Source: Alphaproteobacteria bacterium
Lineage (GTDB): Bacteria; Pseudomonadota; Alphaproteobacteria; UBA828
Direction of reading: 5' to 3'
NCBI GenBank assembly: GCA_022826665.1
Contig: JAJDUK010000055.1
Span: forward strand, 100,087 to 164,086
DNA length: 64,000 nt
Shown piece by piece: positions 55,828-64,000 of the stretch (positions are counted from its first letter, which is position 1; every line of letters begins with the position of its first letter). A model generated the notes under the pieces. That model saw only the letters and a program-made list of their open reading frames with translations, searched no databases and was not told the origin of the DNA. A program made the translations under genes and the position numbers.

Positions 55828-56859
55828 TCAGTCAACAGGTTTCCAGTCCCCCGCCGGCTTGAGCTTTTTCGCTTCGGGGATCACCTCGGCACCGAAACGT
55901 TCGATCTGGTCGAGCTGCTCGGAAAGTTCGCCCGAGGGGCACTCCAGCATGCAGACCGCCATCGAGAAGCCGGCGTCGGCCAGCGCCGCGAGATCCTCGA
56001 CGATCTGCTCGCCGGTGCCGGTACAGGTTTGGCGCGGATTGGCCTGAGAAGCCGGGTCGCTGGCGTCGGTGATGCGCGCGGTCGCGGCGCATAGCATCAG
56101 GAAGTCGGACGGGCTGCGGCCTTGCGCTTCAAGCTCACGGCGTACCTCGTCCTGGAGGCCGGTGTAGCGGTCGGCCTGTGTATAGGAATCGAGGAAGAGC
56201 GGATAGAGGCCGTCGCAGAAGCGCGCGGCACGCCGTGCGCCCCTGATCGTGTTGCCGCCGAAGACGATCGGCGGATGCGGGTTCTGCTGTACAGGCTTCG
56301 GGTCCTGGGAGACGTCTTTGAAGCTGTAGTAGTTGCCCTCGAAGGTGGCGAGGTCGCCGGTCCACGAGGCCTTGTAGATCTGGATGCACTCTTCGGTGCG
56401 CCGGTTGCGCTCCTCGTAGTCGATGCCGACCGCGTCGAATTCCTCGACCATCCAGCCGACCCCGACGCCCAGCATGAGCCGGCCGTTCGAGAGCTGGTCC
56501 ACGGTCATGAACTGGCGCGCGTCCGAGAGGGGATGGCGATAGGGCGCGATGAGCACACTGGTGGCGAGCTTGAGGGTCGTGGTCTGGACGGCGACCGCGC
56601 CCATCACGACGGCGGCGTCCAGCATGTTGTGGCGGCGCTGGTAGGCCCGCTGGCCGGAGACGTTCGCGGTGTGGTGGCTCTCGGAATCGTAGGGCATGCA
56701 GACGTGGTCGGGATACCAGATCGAGTGGATGCCCGCGCGCTCGGCGGTCTGAGCGACCCGGATCGGGTCCATCTGCTCCGCCGGCGTGTGATGGAGGAAC
56801 ATGTTGACGTCGTCGCGGTAGGACTGACCGTGGGTATTTCCGTAAAGCCCGACTTCCAT
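55828..56859 (-). CDS. LLM-class flavin-dependent oxidoreductase
   Basis: A 343-residue luciferase-like monooxygenase-fold protein. Visible segments are AERAGIHSIWYPDHV, LATSVLIAPYRHPL, SNGRLMLGVGVGWMVEEFDAVG and PPIVFGGNT, the phosphate-binding region for FMN or F420. Such proteins oxidise or reduce varied small molecules. The substrate and cofactor are unknown. It is convergent with the GST pair and divergent from the M81 gene. Confidence 0.9.
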   Translation of the reverse strand: MEVGLYGNTHGQSYRDDVNMFLHHTPAEQMDPIRVAQTAERAGIHSIWYPDHVCMPYDSESHHTANVSGQRAYQRRHNMLDAAVVMGAVAVQTTTLKLATSVLIAPYRHPLSDARQFMTVDQLSNGRLMLGVGVGWMVEEFDAVGIDYEERNRRTEECIQIYKASWTGDLATFEGNYYSFKDVSQDPKPVQQNPHPPIVFGGNTIRGARRAARFCDGLYPLFLDSYTQADRYTGLQDEVRRELEAQGRSPSDFLMLCAATARITDASDPASQANPRQTCTGTGEQIVEDLAALADAGFSMAVCMLECPSGELSEQLDQIERFGAEVIPEAKKLKPAGDWKPVD

Positions 56860-57013
56860 GATGCATTCCCTTTCGTTCGCCCGGTTGTTGGCGCGGCGCG
56901 ATTATGCCGCCCGCATCGCTTGCCTGGAAGCGCCGTCGCGCGCGCTGTAGCCTCAAGGTGCCGTGCGACTCGCTGGACCGCGCGGCCCTGACGGACACGG
57001 AGCGAGGGCGCTC

Positions 57014-58474
57014 ATGCGGGTCTTCATCGCCTGTCTCGGGACCGAGACGAACACCTTCTCGTCGCTGCCGACGGGCGAGCAGACCTATCGGGATACGGCC
57101 GTCTTCGACGGCGATGCGACCCGCCATTCGCCCAATCCCTTCAGCTTGCCGCTGCACATCTGGCGTGAGCGCGCCGAAGCGGAGGGGCACGAGGTCATCG
57201 AGGGGCTCTGCGCCTTCGCGCAGCCGGCGGGGCGAACGATCCGCCGCGTCTACGAGGGCTATCGCGATCGCATACTGGAGCAGGCACAGGCCGCGCTGCC
57301 GCTCGACCTGGTGCTGGTCAACATGCACGGCGCCATGGTGGCGGAGGGCTACGACGACTGCGAGGGCGACCTGCTGGCCCGGTTGCGCGCGGTAGTGGGC
57401 CCCGACGCGGTGCTGGGCGGCGAGCTCGACCTGCACTGCCACATCACGTCGCTGATGCTGGAGGCGGCGACGGCGCTGGTCACATACAAGGAATATCCCC
57501 ACATCGACATCGGCGAGCGGGCGGAGGACCTGTTCCGGCTCTGCCACGACGCGGCCCGCGGGCGCACCCGGCCCGTGATGGCTGCTCACGACTGCCGCAT
57601 GATCAGCATGTGGCGCACCACGGCTGAGCCGATGCAGACCTTCGTCGCCGACATGAAGGCGCGCGAGGGGAGCGACGGAATTCTCGCCGTCTCCTTCGGC
57701 CACGGCTTTCCCTGGGGCGACGTGGCCGAGGTGGGCGCCAAGACCCTGGTGGTGGCCGACGGCGATGAGGGCAAGGCGGCGGCGCTGGCCGCCGATCTCG
57801 GCGCCCGGCTCTGGGCGATGCGCGAGGAGACGCGGCCGACTGCCGTCGCGATCGACGACGCCATCGACCGGGCTTTGGCCGTCGACGGTGGGCCGGTCGT
57901 ACTCGCGGACGTCTCGGACAATGCCGGCGGCGGCGCACCGAGCGATTCTACCTTCATCCTTGAGCGCCTGATCGCGCGGGGCGTCGGCGATGCGGCGAGC
58001 GGCCTCTACTGGGACCCGGTGGCGGTGCGCTTCTGCATGGAGGCAGGGGAGGGGGCGTCGCTCCGCTTGCGAATCGGGGGCAAGTGCGGCCCGGACTCAG
58101 GCAACCCGGTGGACCTCGCCGTCACGGTCGAGCGGATCGTCACCGGCGCCAAGCAGACGTTCGGCGCGGCCCGCAACAGGATCGGCGATGCGGTGTGGGT
58201 GCGCGCGGAAGGGGGCCTTGACCTCGTGCTCAACACGGTGCGCACGCAGGTCTTCCATCCCGACGCGTTCGCCGCCGTCGGACTCGACCCCGCGAGCAAG
58301 AAGATCGTGGTGGTGAAATCCACCCAGCACTTCCATGCGGGCTTCGCGCCCATTGCAAAGGAAATTCTCTACGTCGCTGCGCCGGGTGCCATCGCGCCGG
58401 ACTTCGCGGCGATCCCCTACACCAAACTGGCGAAGCCCTACTGGCCGCGGGTCGAGGACCCGTGGGCAGGATAG
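57014..58474 (+). CDS. M81 family metallopeptidase (MlrC-like)
   Basis: A 486-residue M81/DUF1485-type protein related to microcystinase MlrC (FIACLGTETNTFS, LVNMHGAMVAEGYDDCEGD, LGGELDLHCHIT, YPHIDIGERAEDL, SDNAGGGAPSD). The expected zinc ligands lie in the ELDLHCH and HIDIGER segments. MlrC linearises cyclic peptide fragments; most homologues in catabolic islands have unknown substrates. The frame extends 51 bp upstream, but ATG 57014 follows GGAGCGAGGG and aligns with family starts. Confidence 0.9.
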   Translation: MRVFIACLGTETNTFSSLPTGEQTYRDTAVFDGDATRHSPNPFSLPLHIWRERAEAEGHEVIEGLCAFAQPAGRTIRRVYEGYRDRILEQAQAALPLDLVLVNMHGAMVAEGYDDCEGDLLARLRAVVGPDAVLGGELDLHCHITSLMLEAATALVTYKEYPHIDIGERAEDLFRLCHDAARGRTRPVMAAHDCRMISMWRTTAEPMQTFVADMKAREGSDGILAVSFGHGFPWGDVAEVGAKTLVVADGDEGKAAALAADLGARLWAMREETRPTAVAIDDAIDRALAVDGGPVVLADVSDNAGGGAPSDSTFILERLIARGVGDAASGLYWDPVAVRFCMEAGEGASLRLRIGGKCGPDSGNPVDLAVTVERIVTGAKQTFGAARNRIGDAVWVRAEGGLDLVLNTVRTQVFHPDAFAAVGLDPASKKIVVVKSTQHFHAGFAPIAKEILYVAAPGAIAPDFAAIPYTKLAKPYWPRVEDPWAG

Positions 58475-58497
58475 GAGAGCCCGGCGGGCGCTGCCGC

Positions 58498-59391
58498 TTA
58501 TTCCGCAGCCTCTACCTCGGGCCGGGCCCAGCGCCGCTCGAAGGCCCAGACGTCCTCGAAACCCATGAGCGCGTGCATCTCGGGCAGTGAGATCATCGGC
58601 GCATCGACGTTGGCGGTCGAGCCGTCGCGCTTGAGGGACGCAAACGCGCTCCGCATGGCGCCGGCCGCCGGCAGCATGCCGATGGCGGGATAGATCGCGA
58701 TGTTGAAACCCAAGGCCGCAAGGCGATCCGCCGGCACGATGGGGGTCTTGCCGCTGTCCACCATGTTGGCGAGCAGCGGCTTGTCGAAGGTCTCGCCGAT
58801 CCGGGCGATCTCGTCCTCGTTCTCCGGCGCCTCGATGAAGATCACGTCGGCGCCGGCGTCGGCGAAGGCCTGGCCCCGCGCGAGGGCCTCGTCGAGCCCG
58901 AGGCTCGTGCGCGCATCGGTGCGCGCGATGATCAGGAAGTTGGGGTCGCGGCGCGCCTCGGCGGCGACCCTGATCTTCTCCATCATGTCCTCGATGGGGA
59001 CCACGCGGCGCCCCGGCGTGTGGCCGCACTTCTTCGGGATTTCCTGGTCCTCGAGCTGGATCGCGCTGCAGCCCGCGTCCTCGTAGCCCTGCACGGTGTG
59101 CTGCACGTTGAGCAGGCCGCCGAAGCCCGTGTCCGCATCGCAGATCAGGGGCGAATCCGTGCCGCCCGCGATGGTGCGCACGCGGCTCACGACATCGGCG
59201 TAGCTCGCGATCCCGGCATCCGGCAGGCCGAGGTGGGAGGCCGCGACGCCGTAGCCGGTCATGTAGAGCGCCCGGAACCCCATGCCGTCGGCGACCTTGG
59301 CGGAGATCATGTCGTAGACGCCGGGCGCCACGACGAACTGGCCGTCCCTGATCGCGCCGGCGAGCGCGGCGCGCTTCTCGCTCGCATTCAT
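58498..59391 (-). CDS. Isocitrate lyase/PEP mutase superfamily enzyme
   Basis: A 297-residue TIM-barrel protein of the methylisocitrate-lyase/carboxy-PEP-mutase group. The catalytic loop is KKCGH (K120-K121-C122-G123-H124), which marks a lyase rather than a mutase, and the metal-binding Asp pair is in CDADTGFGG. Candidates are 2-methylisocitrate, oxaloacetate or dimethylmalate-type lyases. GGAGGAAC precedes ATG 59391. It is convergent with the M81 gene and followed upstream by the peptidase-like gene in the same direction. Confidence 0.92.
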   Translation of the reverse strand: MNASEKRAALAGAIRDGQFVVAPGVYDMISAKVADGMGFRALYMTGYGVAASHLGLPDAGIASYADVVSRVRTIAGGTDSPLICDADTGFGGLLNVQHTVQGYEDAGCSAIQLEDQEIPKKCGHTPGRRVVPIEDMMEKIRVAAEARRDPNFLIIARTDARTSLGLDEALARGQAFADAGADVIFIEAPENEDEIARIGETFDKPLLANMVDSGKTPIVPADRLAALGFNIAIYPAIGMLPAAGAMRSAFASLKRDGSTANVDAPMISLPEMHALMGFEDVWAFERRWARPEVEAAE

Positions 59392-59429
59392 GGTCGTTCC
59401 TCCGTCTTGGGCCGGCGCCTGCGCGAACG

Positions 59430-60317
59430 CTAGCCGCGATGGGCGTCGAGGAAGCTGAGCAGGGTCTCGAAATATGCCCCCGGCTCCTCGTACATCGGCA
59501 GGTGGGACGAGTTCGGGAAGACCTTGATCCGGGAGTTGGGCAAAGCTGCGTGAAGCTTCATGGAGCACGCGGGCGTCAGCTCGTCGTGCTGGCCGCAGAG
59601 CACCAGCGCCGGCTGGTGCACCCGGTGCAGCTCGGGCAGCCAGTTCTTGTCCTTGATGCTGCCGGTGTAGCAGAACTCGTTGGGACCCTGGATCGCCTCG
59701 TAGGGCCCCATGTTCCAGTCGCCGAGCGAGCGCATCACCGGCGCCGGCCAGTCGTCCAGCCGGCAGACGTGGCGATAGTTGAGGATGGTGATCGCGGCCT
59801 GATAGGTGGGGTGGTCGATGGTGCCTTCCGCCTCGTGACGCTGCATCATCGCCTCGGTCTCGTGCCCGAGCGCGTGGCGCAGCCGGTGCAGCTCGCTCAC
59901 CAGGTGCGGGATGTCGCCGGCCCCGTTGGCGAGCGTGAAGGTCTTGAAGCTCTCAGGGTAGGCCAGCGCCCACTCCTGGCCGAGCCAGGTGCCCCAGGAC
60001 TGCCCGTAGTAGTGCACGGGCCCTAGGTCGAGAGCGGTGCGCACGGTCTCCGTCTCCTCGACGTAGCGCTCGATGGTCCAGAGCGCAGCATCGTCCGGCC
60101 GGTCGGACTTGCCGGTGCCGAGCTGGTCGAAGGCCACGACCCGGTAGCCCTTGTCCGCGAGCCAGGAGTGCGCGTCCCGCACGTAGTCGCAGGGGAGCCC
60201 CGGCCCGCCGTTGACGCAGAACAACACCTCGTCGCCGGAGCCGAAGCTGTAGGCCACCACGTTGTAGCCGTCGACAGTGACGTTGATGGTCTCGTCCGGC
60301 GCGCGATCGTCCATCAT
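59430..60317 (-). CDS. Proline-iminopeptidase-like alpha/beta hydrolase
   Basis: A 295-residue alpha/beta hydrolase of the proline iminopeptidase/tricorn-interacting-factor type (S33). NGGPG (36-40) forms the oxyanion region, S107 in GQSWGT is the nucleophile, and an Asp in CGQHDELTPA and His in NSSHLPMYEEP complete the triad. It is cytoplasmic. It would release N-terminal proline or cleave a related amide or lactone. The start at 60317 has GGGAGGGAG before it; the next ATG at 60314 is equally possible. It lies 38 bp upstream of the lyase gene on this strand. Confidence 0.9.
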   Translation of the reverse strand: MMDDRAPDETINVTVDGYNVVAYSFGSGDEVLFCVNGGPGLPCDYVRDAHSWLADKGYRVVAFDQLGTGKSDRPDDAALWTIERYVEETETVRTALDLGPVHYYGQSWGTWLGQEWALAYPESFKTFTLANGAGDIPHLVSELHRLRHALGHETEAMMQRHEAEGTIDHPTYQAAITILNYRHVCRLDDWPAPVMRSLGDWNMGPYEAIQGPNEFCYTGSIKDKNWLPELHRVHQPALVLCGQHDELTPACSMKLHAALPNSRIKVFPNSSHLPMYEEPGAYFETLLSFLDAHRG

Positions 60318-60507
60318 GGCCTGCGTCTCCCTCCCGCTCGGGCGCCGGAGTGTTCCACATTTGCCAATCGCCTCCAAGCGGGGCCGGCGGCGCGCCAGCG
60401 GTCCGTGCTAGGATGGCGGCACGACCGGCCGGCGCCGCAAGAACAAGCAACAATGGCGCCCGCAACCGCCGCGCCCCGGCGGCGGAGGAGGAGGGGAGGA
60501 GAGCCAG

Positions 60508-61782
60508 ATGGCGCGCATTCTCATCACCGATGTGACGATCTTCGACGGCTCGGGCCGCGAGCCCTTCGCGGGCGAGGTCCTGGTGCAGGGCAACCGCATC
60601 GCCAAGGTGGCGGCCGGCGGCTTCCCCAGCGGCACGGCGGCCGACCGGGTGATCGACGGCGGCGGCGCCACGCTGATGCCGGGCCTGGTCAACTGCCACG
60701 GCCACCCGACCTACCCCAACATGGGCGCGGATTTTTATAGCACCGGCGAGCTCCCGGTGGAGGAGCACGTCTACCGCACCATGCACAACGTGAAGGCGAT
60801 GCTGGATGCGGGCTTCACCGCCTCGGTCAACGGCTCCTCGGCCAAGACCCGGCTCGACATCGCGACCCGCAACGAGATCGACGCCGGCGGCATCCCCGGC
60901 CCGCGGATGCGCGCGGCCACGCCCGAGATCACCGTCACCGGCGGCCTCGGCGACCTGCGCCAGTACCACATGCACCACGAGGGCTTCGCGGTGGTCTGCG
61001 ACGGGCCCGAGGAGATCCGCAAGTTCTCCCGCCTCATGATTCGCGAGGGCGCGGACAGCCTCAAGCTGATGATCTCCGGCGACTTCTTCGTCCACGACAC
61101 CGCCACCGGCGACATGACCGTGATGCAGGAGGACGAGATCGTCGCCTGCACCAGCATCGCCCACATCCACAAGCGCCGCGTCATCGCCCATGCGCGCACG
61201 GCGGAGGCGGTCAAGCGCTGCGTCAAGCACGGGATCCACCTGATCTACCACGCCAACTTCTGCGACGAGGAAGCGCTGGACCTGCTGGAGGCCAACAAGC
61301 ACCGCTTCTTCGTCAACCCCGCCATCGGCCTCACCTACACCACCCTCTACGAGATGGCGGACTACGGCATGCCGCAGGAGAAGGCCGAGGAATGGGGCTT
61401 CAAGCGCGAGCTCGACGGCGCCATCGCGGTGACGAAGGAGCTGCACCGGCGCGGCGTGCGCGTGCTGCCCTTCGGCGACTACGGCTTCGAGTGGAACCCG
61501 GTGGGCCGCGACGCCCGCGACCTGGAGCTCTGGCAGGAGCTCATGGGCTTCTCGTCCCTCGACCTGCTCACCATGGCGACCCGCTACGGCGGCGAGTGTT
61601 TTGGCGACGCCGTGGGCCTGGTGGCGGAGGGCTACCTCGCGGACCTGATCATGGTGGACGGCGACCCGCTCGCCGATGTCCGAATCCTGCAGGACACCGA
61701 CCGGATCGCGATGATCATGAAGGACGGCGCCGTCTACAAGGAACCGGGCGCCCGCCAGCGCCAGCAGGCCGCGGCCGAGTAG
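60508..61782 (+). CDS. Metal-dependent amidohydrolase (imidazolonepropionase-like), paralogue 2
   Basis: A 424-residue paralogue of the amidohydrolase at 52778, on the opposite strand. H64-x-H66 is in the NCHGHPT segment; LKLMISGD, IAHARTAEAVKR, YHANFCDEEA and FGDYGFEWNP match the same positions of paralogue 1. Its ATG follows a run of GGAGGAGGAGGGGAGGAGAG. Together the two copies bracket the GST-LLM-M81-lyase-peptidase genes. Imidazolone or other cyclic amide hydrolysis is likely; the specific substrate is unknown. Confidence 0.9.
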   Translation: MARILITDVTIFDGSGREPFAGEVLVQGNRIAKVAAGGFPSGTAADRVIDGGGATLMPGLVNCHGHPTYPNMGADFYSTGELPVEEHVYRTMHNVKAMLDAGFTASVNGSSAKTRLDIATRNEIDAGGIPGPRMRAATPEITVTGGLGDLRQYHMHHEGFAVVCDGPEEIRKFSRLMIREGADSLKLMISGDFFVHDTATGDMTVMQEDEIVACTSIAHIHKRRVIAHARTAEAVKRCVKHGIHLIYHANFCDEEALDLLEANKHRFFVNPAIGLTYTTLYEMADYGMPQEKAEEWGFKRELDGAIAVTKELHRRGVRVLPFGDYGFEWNPVGRDARDLELWQELMGFSSLDLLTMATRYGGECFGDAVGLVAEGYLADLIMVDGDPLADVRILQDTDRIAMIMKDGAVYKEPGARQRQQAAAE

Positions 61783-61931
61783 GCGCGCCCGCTCGCGGCC
61801 CATCCTTACCCCGGCGGGCGGCGGCTCCGCTGCCGCTCAACGTCGGTCTTGATGCACGCCCCGCTTGCTTCTATATCCGGCCCGCACGCCCGATGAGGGC
61901 CGCGATTCAGAGACGTTATTGAGCGAGAGAG

Positions 61932-62501
61932 ATGAGCGAAGCCAAGAGCACCCAGAAGGCATCGAAGGCCAAGACCGAGTCTGCGCCCAAGGCCGAAGCC
62001 AAGAGCGAGAGCGCCAGCGCGAGCAAGGCCAAGGACGACAAGGCGAGCGCGTCCGACGCCTCCTCCGATACCAAGTCGTCGGAGGGCGCCAAGGAGTCCG
62101 GCAAGGACGCCGGCAAGTCCGCACGGGAATCGGCCGGCGGCAAGGCCGACGCTCACTACGGCTACTTCTCCAGCGTGAGGACGCCGGAGTACCGCAGCGG
62201 TTGGGACGAGATCTGGGGCAGCAAGAACGGCGATGACGCCGGGAATGGTGAGGAAGCGCCGCGCCAGCGCCGGGCGGCGCGCGCGAGCCGGCCCGCGAAG
62301 GCGCGCAAGCGGCGCGACCCGATCACCGTCACCCTCGACCTCGACACGCTGCCGCCCGAGCTCAAGGACGGCCTGGTGGAGATCGCCAGCGCCGAGCTCA
62401 AGAAGTCCCGCGTGAGCTACGCGCGGCGCGACAAGGCCGGCGCCATCGACTGGCGCATCACCGGCCGCTTCCAGTGCGCGGGATACCCGAGATCGCTGTA
62501 A
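61932..62501 (+). CDS. Lys/Ala/Ser-rich protein of unknown function
   Basis: A 189-residue protein I do not recognise. Residues 1-75 are low-complexity Lys, Ala, Ser and Glu, resembling histone-H1-like tails. Residues 76-95 hold a short aromatic motif (YGYFSSVRTPEYRSGWDEIWG). A basic linker (RAARASRPAKARKRRD) leads to a small C-terminal domain (about 130-185) with TVTLDLDTLPPELKDGLVEIASAELKKS. There is no signal peptide or membrane helix. Regular codon use and complete length suggest a real gene; DNA or RNA binding is a guess from composition. Confidence 0.7.
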   Translation: MSEAKSTQKASKAKTESAPKAEAKSESASASKAKDDKASASDASSDTKSSEGAKESGKDAGKSARESAGGKADAHYGYFSSVRTPEYRSGWDEIWGSKNGDDAGNGEEAPRQRRAARASRPAKARKRRDPITVTLDLDTLPPELKDGLVEIASAELKKSRVSYARRDKAGAIDWRITGRFQCAGYPRSL

Positions 62502-62601
62502 TAACGGCATGGGGTGCACCGGGCCTTTCGCCCCGGACGGCGCGACTGCGCCGCGCGCGAAGCGCGGAGCGTCGCGCGCCCACGCGCGCGGAGCGCACGA
62601 T

Positions 62602-62637
62602 CGAGCGGAGCGAGCGCCCGGCGCCTAAGGGAAATGA
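62602..62637 (+). repeat. GC-rich dispersed repeat, copy B
   Basis: It reads CGGAGCGAGCGCCCGGCG followed by CCTAAGGGAAATGA and matches the minus strand of 55721-55756. It is preceded by CG-rich palindromic sequence at about 62525-62600 in the gap before the rhodanese gene. Confidence 0.75.
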
Positions 62638-62714
62638 AAGACTCGCCGAAATCCGTTGCAAACGGGGGCATGTCGGTCCATCTGTAGGGAGGCGACCGAC
62701 GGGGAGCTCGGGCC

Positions 62715-63125
62715 ATGCTGAGGATTGTCATTTTCTGCGCCTTGCTGGTCGTTGGCGCCGTGCCGCTTCATGCGGACGTCATCCAGGTGGACAGCGCCGG
62801 ACTTGAGCGGCTGCGGGCAGAGGGGGTCGCTGTCATCGACGTCCGCAGGGCGGAGGAGTGGCGCGAGACCGGCGTCATCGAAGGCAGCCACCTGCTGACC
62901 TTCTTCGACAAGAAGGGACGCTACGACCTGGACCAGTGGCTGCCTGCGCTCGCTGCGATCGCGGAATCCGACCAGCCCGTTGCGTTCATCTGCCGTAGCG
63001 GAAAGCGCAGCGGCAAGGTCGCTCGGATGCTGGACGAGCAGTTCGGATACCGGCACGTCTACACTGCGCGCGATGGCATCCTGGGTTGGCTCGAGGAGGG
63101 GCGGTCCACGGTGGATCGCCAATAG
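62715..63125 (+). CDS. Exported rhodanese-domain protein
   Basis: A 136-residue protein with a signal peptide (MLRIVIFCALLVVGAVPLHA, cleavage after A20) and one rhodanese domain. VAVIDVRRAEEW is the first signature and C93 in ICRSGKRSG is the sulfur-accepting cysteine. It is a periplasmic sulfurtransferase or redox partner; the substrate is unknown. An ACGGGGAGC ribosome site precedes the ATG. The gap after it contains palindromic repeats and the start of an IS. Confidence 0.9.
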   Translation: MLRIVIFCALLVVGAVPLHADVIQVDSAGLERLRAEGVAVIDVRRAEEWRETGVIEGSHLLTFFDKKGRYDLDQWLPALAAIAESDQPVAFICRSGKRSGKVARMLDEQFGYRHVYTARDGILGWLEEGRSTVDRQ

Positions 63126-63183
63126 CAGCCGGGCGTCCGGTTCGATAGGCTCTTATCCATGAGCACGACGCCCCCAACACGTC

Positions 63184-63206
63184 ATGGCCGGGCTTGACCC
63201 GGCCAT
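63184..63206. repeat. Palindromic repeat (GGGCTTGACCC type)
   Basis: ATGGCCGGG-CTTGA-CCCGGCCAT is a perfect 9-bp hairpin with loop CTTGA. This motif family is scattered through many alphaproteobacterial genomes. A second, broken copy of the same type (GATGGATGCCCGGATCAAGTCC) begins at 63245 and stops where the IS starts. Confidence 0.8.
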
Positions 63207-63266
63207 CCACGTGTTCACGCTTGCTCCAACGAAGCCCGCTGAAAGATGGATGCCCGGATCAAGTCC

Positions 63267-64000
63267 ACTGCTGTCCGGTTTAGCTTGGGTGGACAAGGTG
63301 CATGGCTTGGATTCAACTGGGTTTTTGCAAGACCTGTTGAATCGAAGCTCGCAATGGAGCCCAAGCCATGCCCTACCAGGATACGATTTTCGGCGGACTG
63401 ATGCAGGCGTTTCCGCGCTGGCGCTTCGACAAGCTGGCAGAGCGCCACGGAGCGGACTACCGGGTCCGACGTCTTTCATCGTGGAGCCAGTTCCAGGCGA
63501 TGGTGTTCGCCCAGCTGTCGGGCTCGCGCTCCTTGCGCGAGGCGGTCGGTGCGCTGGAACGCTTTCCGGGCGTCCACGCCCATCTGGGTCTGGCACCGGT
63601 GCGGCGGTCTACGCTCGCGGATGCCAACCGGGTACGTCCGGCGGCCCTGTTCGAGGACGTACTGGAAGCCCTGGTCGCCCGGCTGGGCGCATCTGCGGGC
63701 CAGCGCGGGCGGGAAATGCTGCGCCTGGTCGATGCGACCCGGGTCCTGGTTGGCAAGCGGATCGAGAGCTGGGAGGCCGACGGTGCCGTCAAGCTGCACG
63801 TGGTCTACGACCCGGACGCAGATGCGCCTGTTTGCTTTGCCGTGACCTCGGCCAGGGTCAACGACATCACGCCGGCCAAGCGCCTCCCCATCGAGCCCGG
63901 CGCGACTTACGTCTTCGACAAGGGCTATTACGACTTCGCCTTCTGGGCAGACATCGACGCCAAGGGGAGCCGCTTCGTCACCCGGCTGAAGAAGAACTCG
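63267..64000 (+). mobile_element. IS4-family insertion sequence, left part
   Basis: The element holds a transposase from 63368 to beyond the window. Its left edge is placed near 63267 because the palindromic repeat starting at 63245 is interrupted there (…AAGTCC, then ACTGCTGTCCGG). The terminal inverted repeat and right end cannot be confirmed. Confidence 0.7.
63368..64000 (+). CDS. IS4-family transposase, 5' part (DUF4372 type)
   Basis: 211 codons are visible, open at the window edge. The N-terminal DUF4372-like domain (MPYQDTIFGGLMQAFPRWRFD, QFQAMVFAQLSG, SLREAV) precedes the DDE catalytic core with D122 (RLVDATRV) and D184 (YVFDKGYYDF); the YREK-region Glu lies outside the window. There is no frameshift within the visible part, so the element may be active. 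The ATG follows a weak ribosome site; the gene is in the usual position about 100 bp inside the element. Confidence 0.88.
   Translation, partial: MPYQDTIFGGLMQAFPRWRFDKLAERHGADYRVRRLSSWSQFQAMVFAQLSGSRSLREAVGALERFPGVHAHLGLAPVRRSTLADANRVRPAALFEDVLEALVARLGASAGQRGREMLRLVDATRVLVGKRIESWEADGAVKLHVVYDPDADAPVCFAVTSARVNDITPAKRLPIEPGATYVFDKGYYDFAFWADIDAKGSRFVTRLKKNS

Noticed and set aside
62520..62600. RNA gene in CG-rich palindromic sequence
   Set aside because: Simple GCGC/GAGCG-type composition explains the pairing; no tRNA or known ncRNA features.

Overview
The window is high-GC DNA packed with short-gap operons. It most likely comes from an alphaproteobacterium: it carries a ChvG/ChvI-type two-component pair, a small heat-shock gene followed by a DUF1150 gene, a DUF192/DUF1491 pair and the GGGCTTGACCC-type palindromic repeat. 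The metabolic content (hydantoinase/oxoprolinase genes, amidohydrolases, CoA-transferase, MmgE/PrpD, Rieske and 2-oxoglutarate oxygenases, polyamine-type ABC transporter) suggests a free-living or host-associated scavenger of nitrogenous organic compounds, perhaps of the Rhodospirillales type. The order-level assignment is inference. I saw no rRNA, tRNA, CRISPR array or phage structural genes.

Layout. 1-6.4 kb: a fused two-domain sugar-type ABC permease, a NodB-fold deacetylase, a 2OG-Fe(II) oxygenase and a Rieske oxygenase, then DUF192 and DUF1491 genes. 6.7-15.5 kb: recG, a GFA-family protein, an M29-like metalloenzyme, a DUF2461 protein, MmgE/PrpD, an orphan MNT antitoxin gene, then a CaiB-type CoA-transferase translationally coupled to an acyl-CoA dehydrogenase. 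15.7-33.6 kb: the largest catabolic block. It holds a complete spermidine/putrescine-type importer followed by hyuA-hyuB, a cytosine-deaminase-like amidohydrolase, a MOSC protein, a fused hyuA-hyuB, a GlcG-like protein and a separate convergent hyuB. A small insertion-like segment carrying a membrane coiled-coil gene interrupts it at 24.2-25.3 kb. 33.6-34.8 kb: an AT-richer DUF4258/HTH toxin-antitoxin-like pair with two operator-like palindromes. 34.8-42.8 kb: YjbR, acetamidase/formamidase, DUF3047, CitE-like lyase, HpaB-like oxygenase, two SnoaL-like paralogues, an SDR and an EamA transporter.

42.9-49.1 kb is an envelope and stress region: two exported proteins (one ending in a haem-c-like CXXCH), a winged-helix regulator with its membrane partner and operator, Hsp20 with a possible RNA thermometer, DUF1150, and ChvG/ChvI. 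49.1-63.1 kb: a MATE pump, a divergent SHMT coupled to a PhyH-family oxygenase, two paralogous metal-dependent amidohydrolases bracketing GST, LLM, M81, PEP-mutase-like and proline-iminopeptidase-like genes, a Lys/Ala/Ser-rich protein and an exported rhodanese. From about 63.27 kb an IS4-type element begins and runs out of the window.

Beyond the genes, the clearest structural signals are these: a three-copy double-hairpin repeat found only between convergent genes and showing a compensatory base-pair change; a 41-bp direct repeat of hyuB coding sequence exactly 1260 bp apart around the coiled-coil gene; paired GTTGA-N7-TCAAC operators 40 bp apart; and an SHMT-like enzyme whose residues at the PLP lysine differ from the canonical ones. 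No single gene set is demonstrably a new system. The best candidates for undescribed biology are the triple hydantoinase block, the regulator/TPR-CXXCH envelope operon and the divergent SHMT-PhyH pair.
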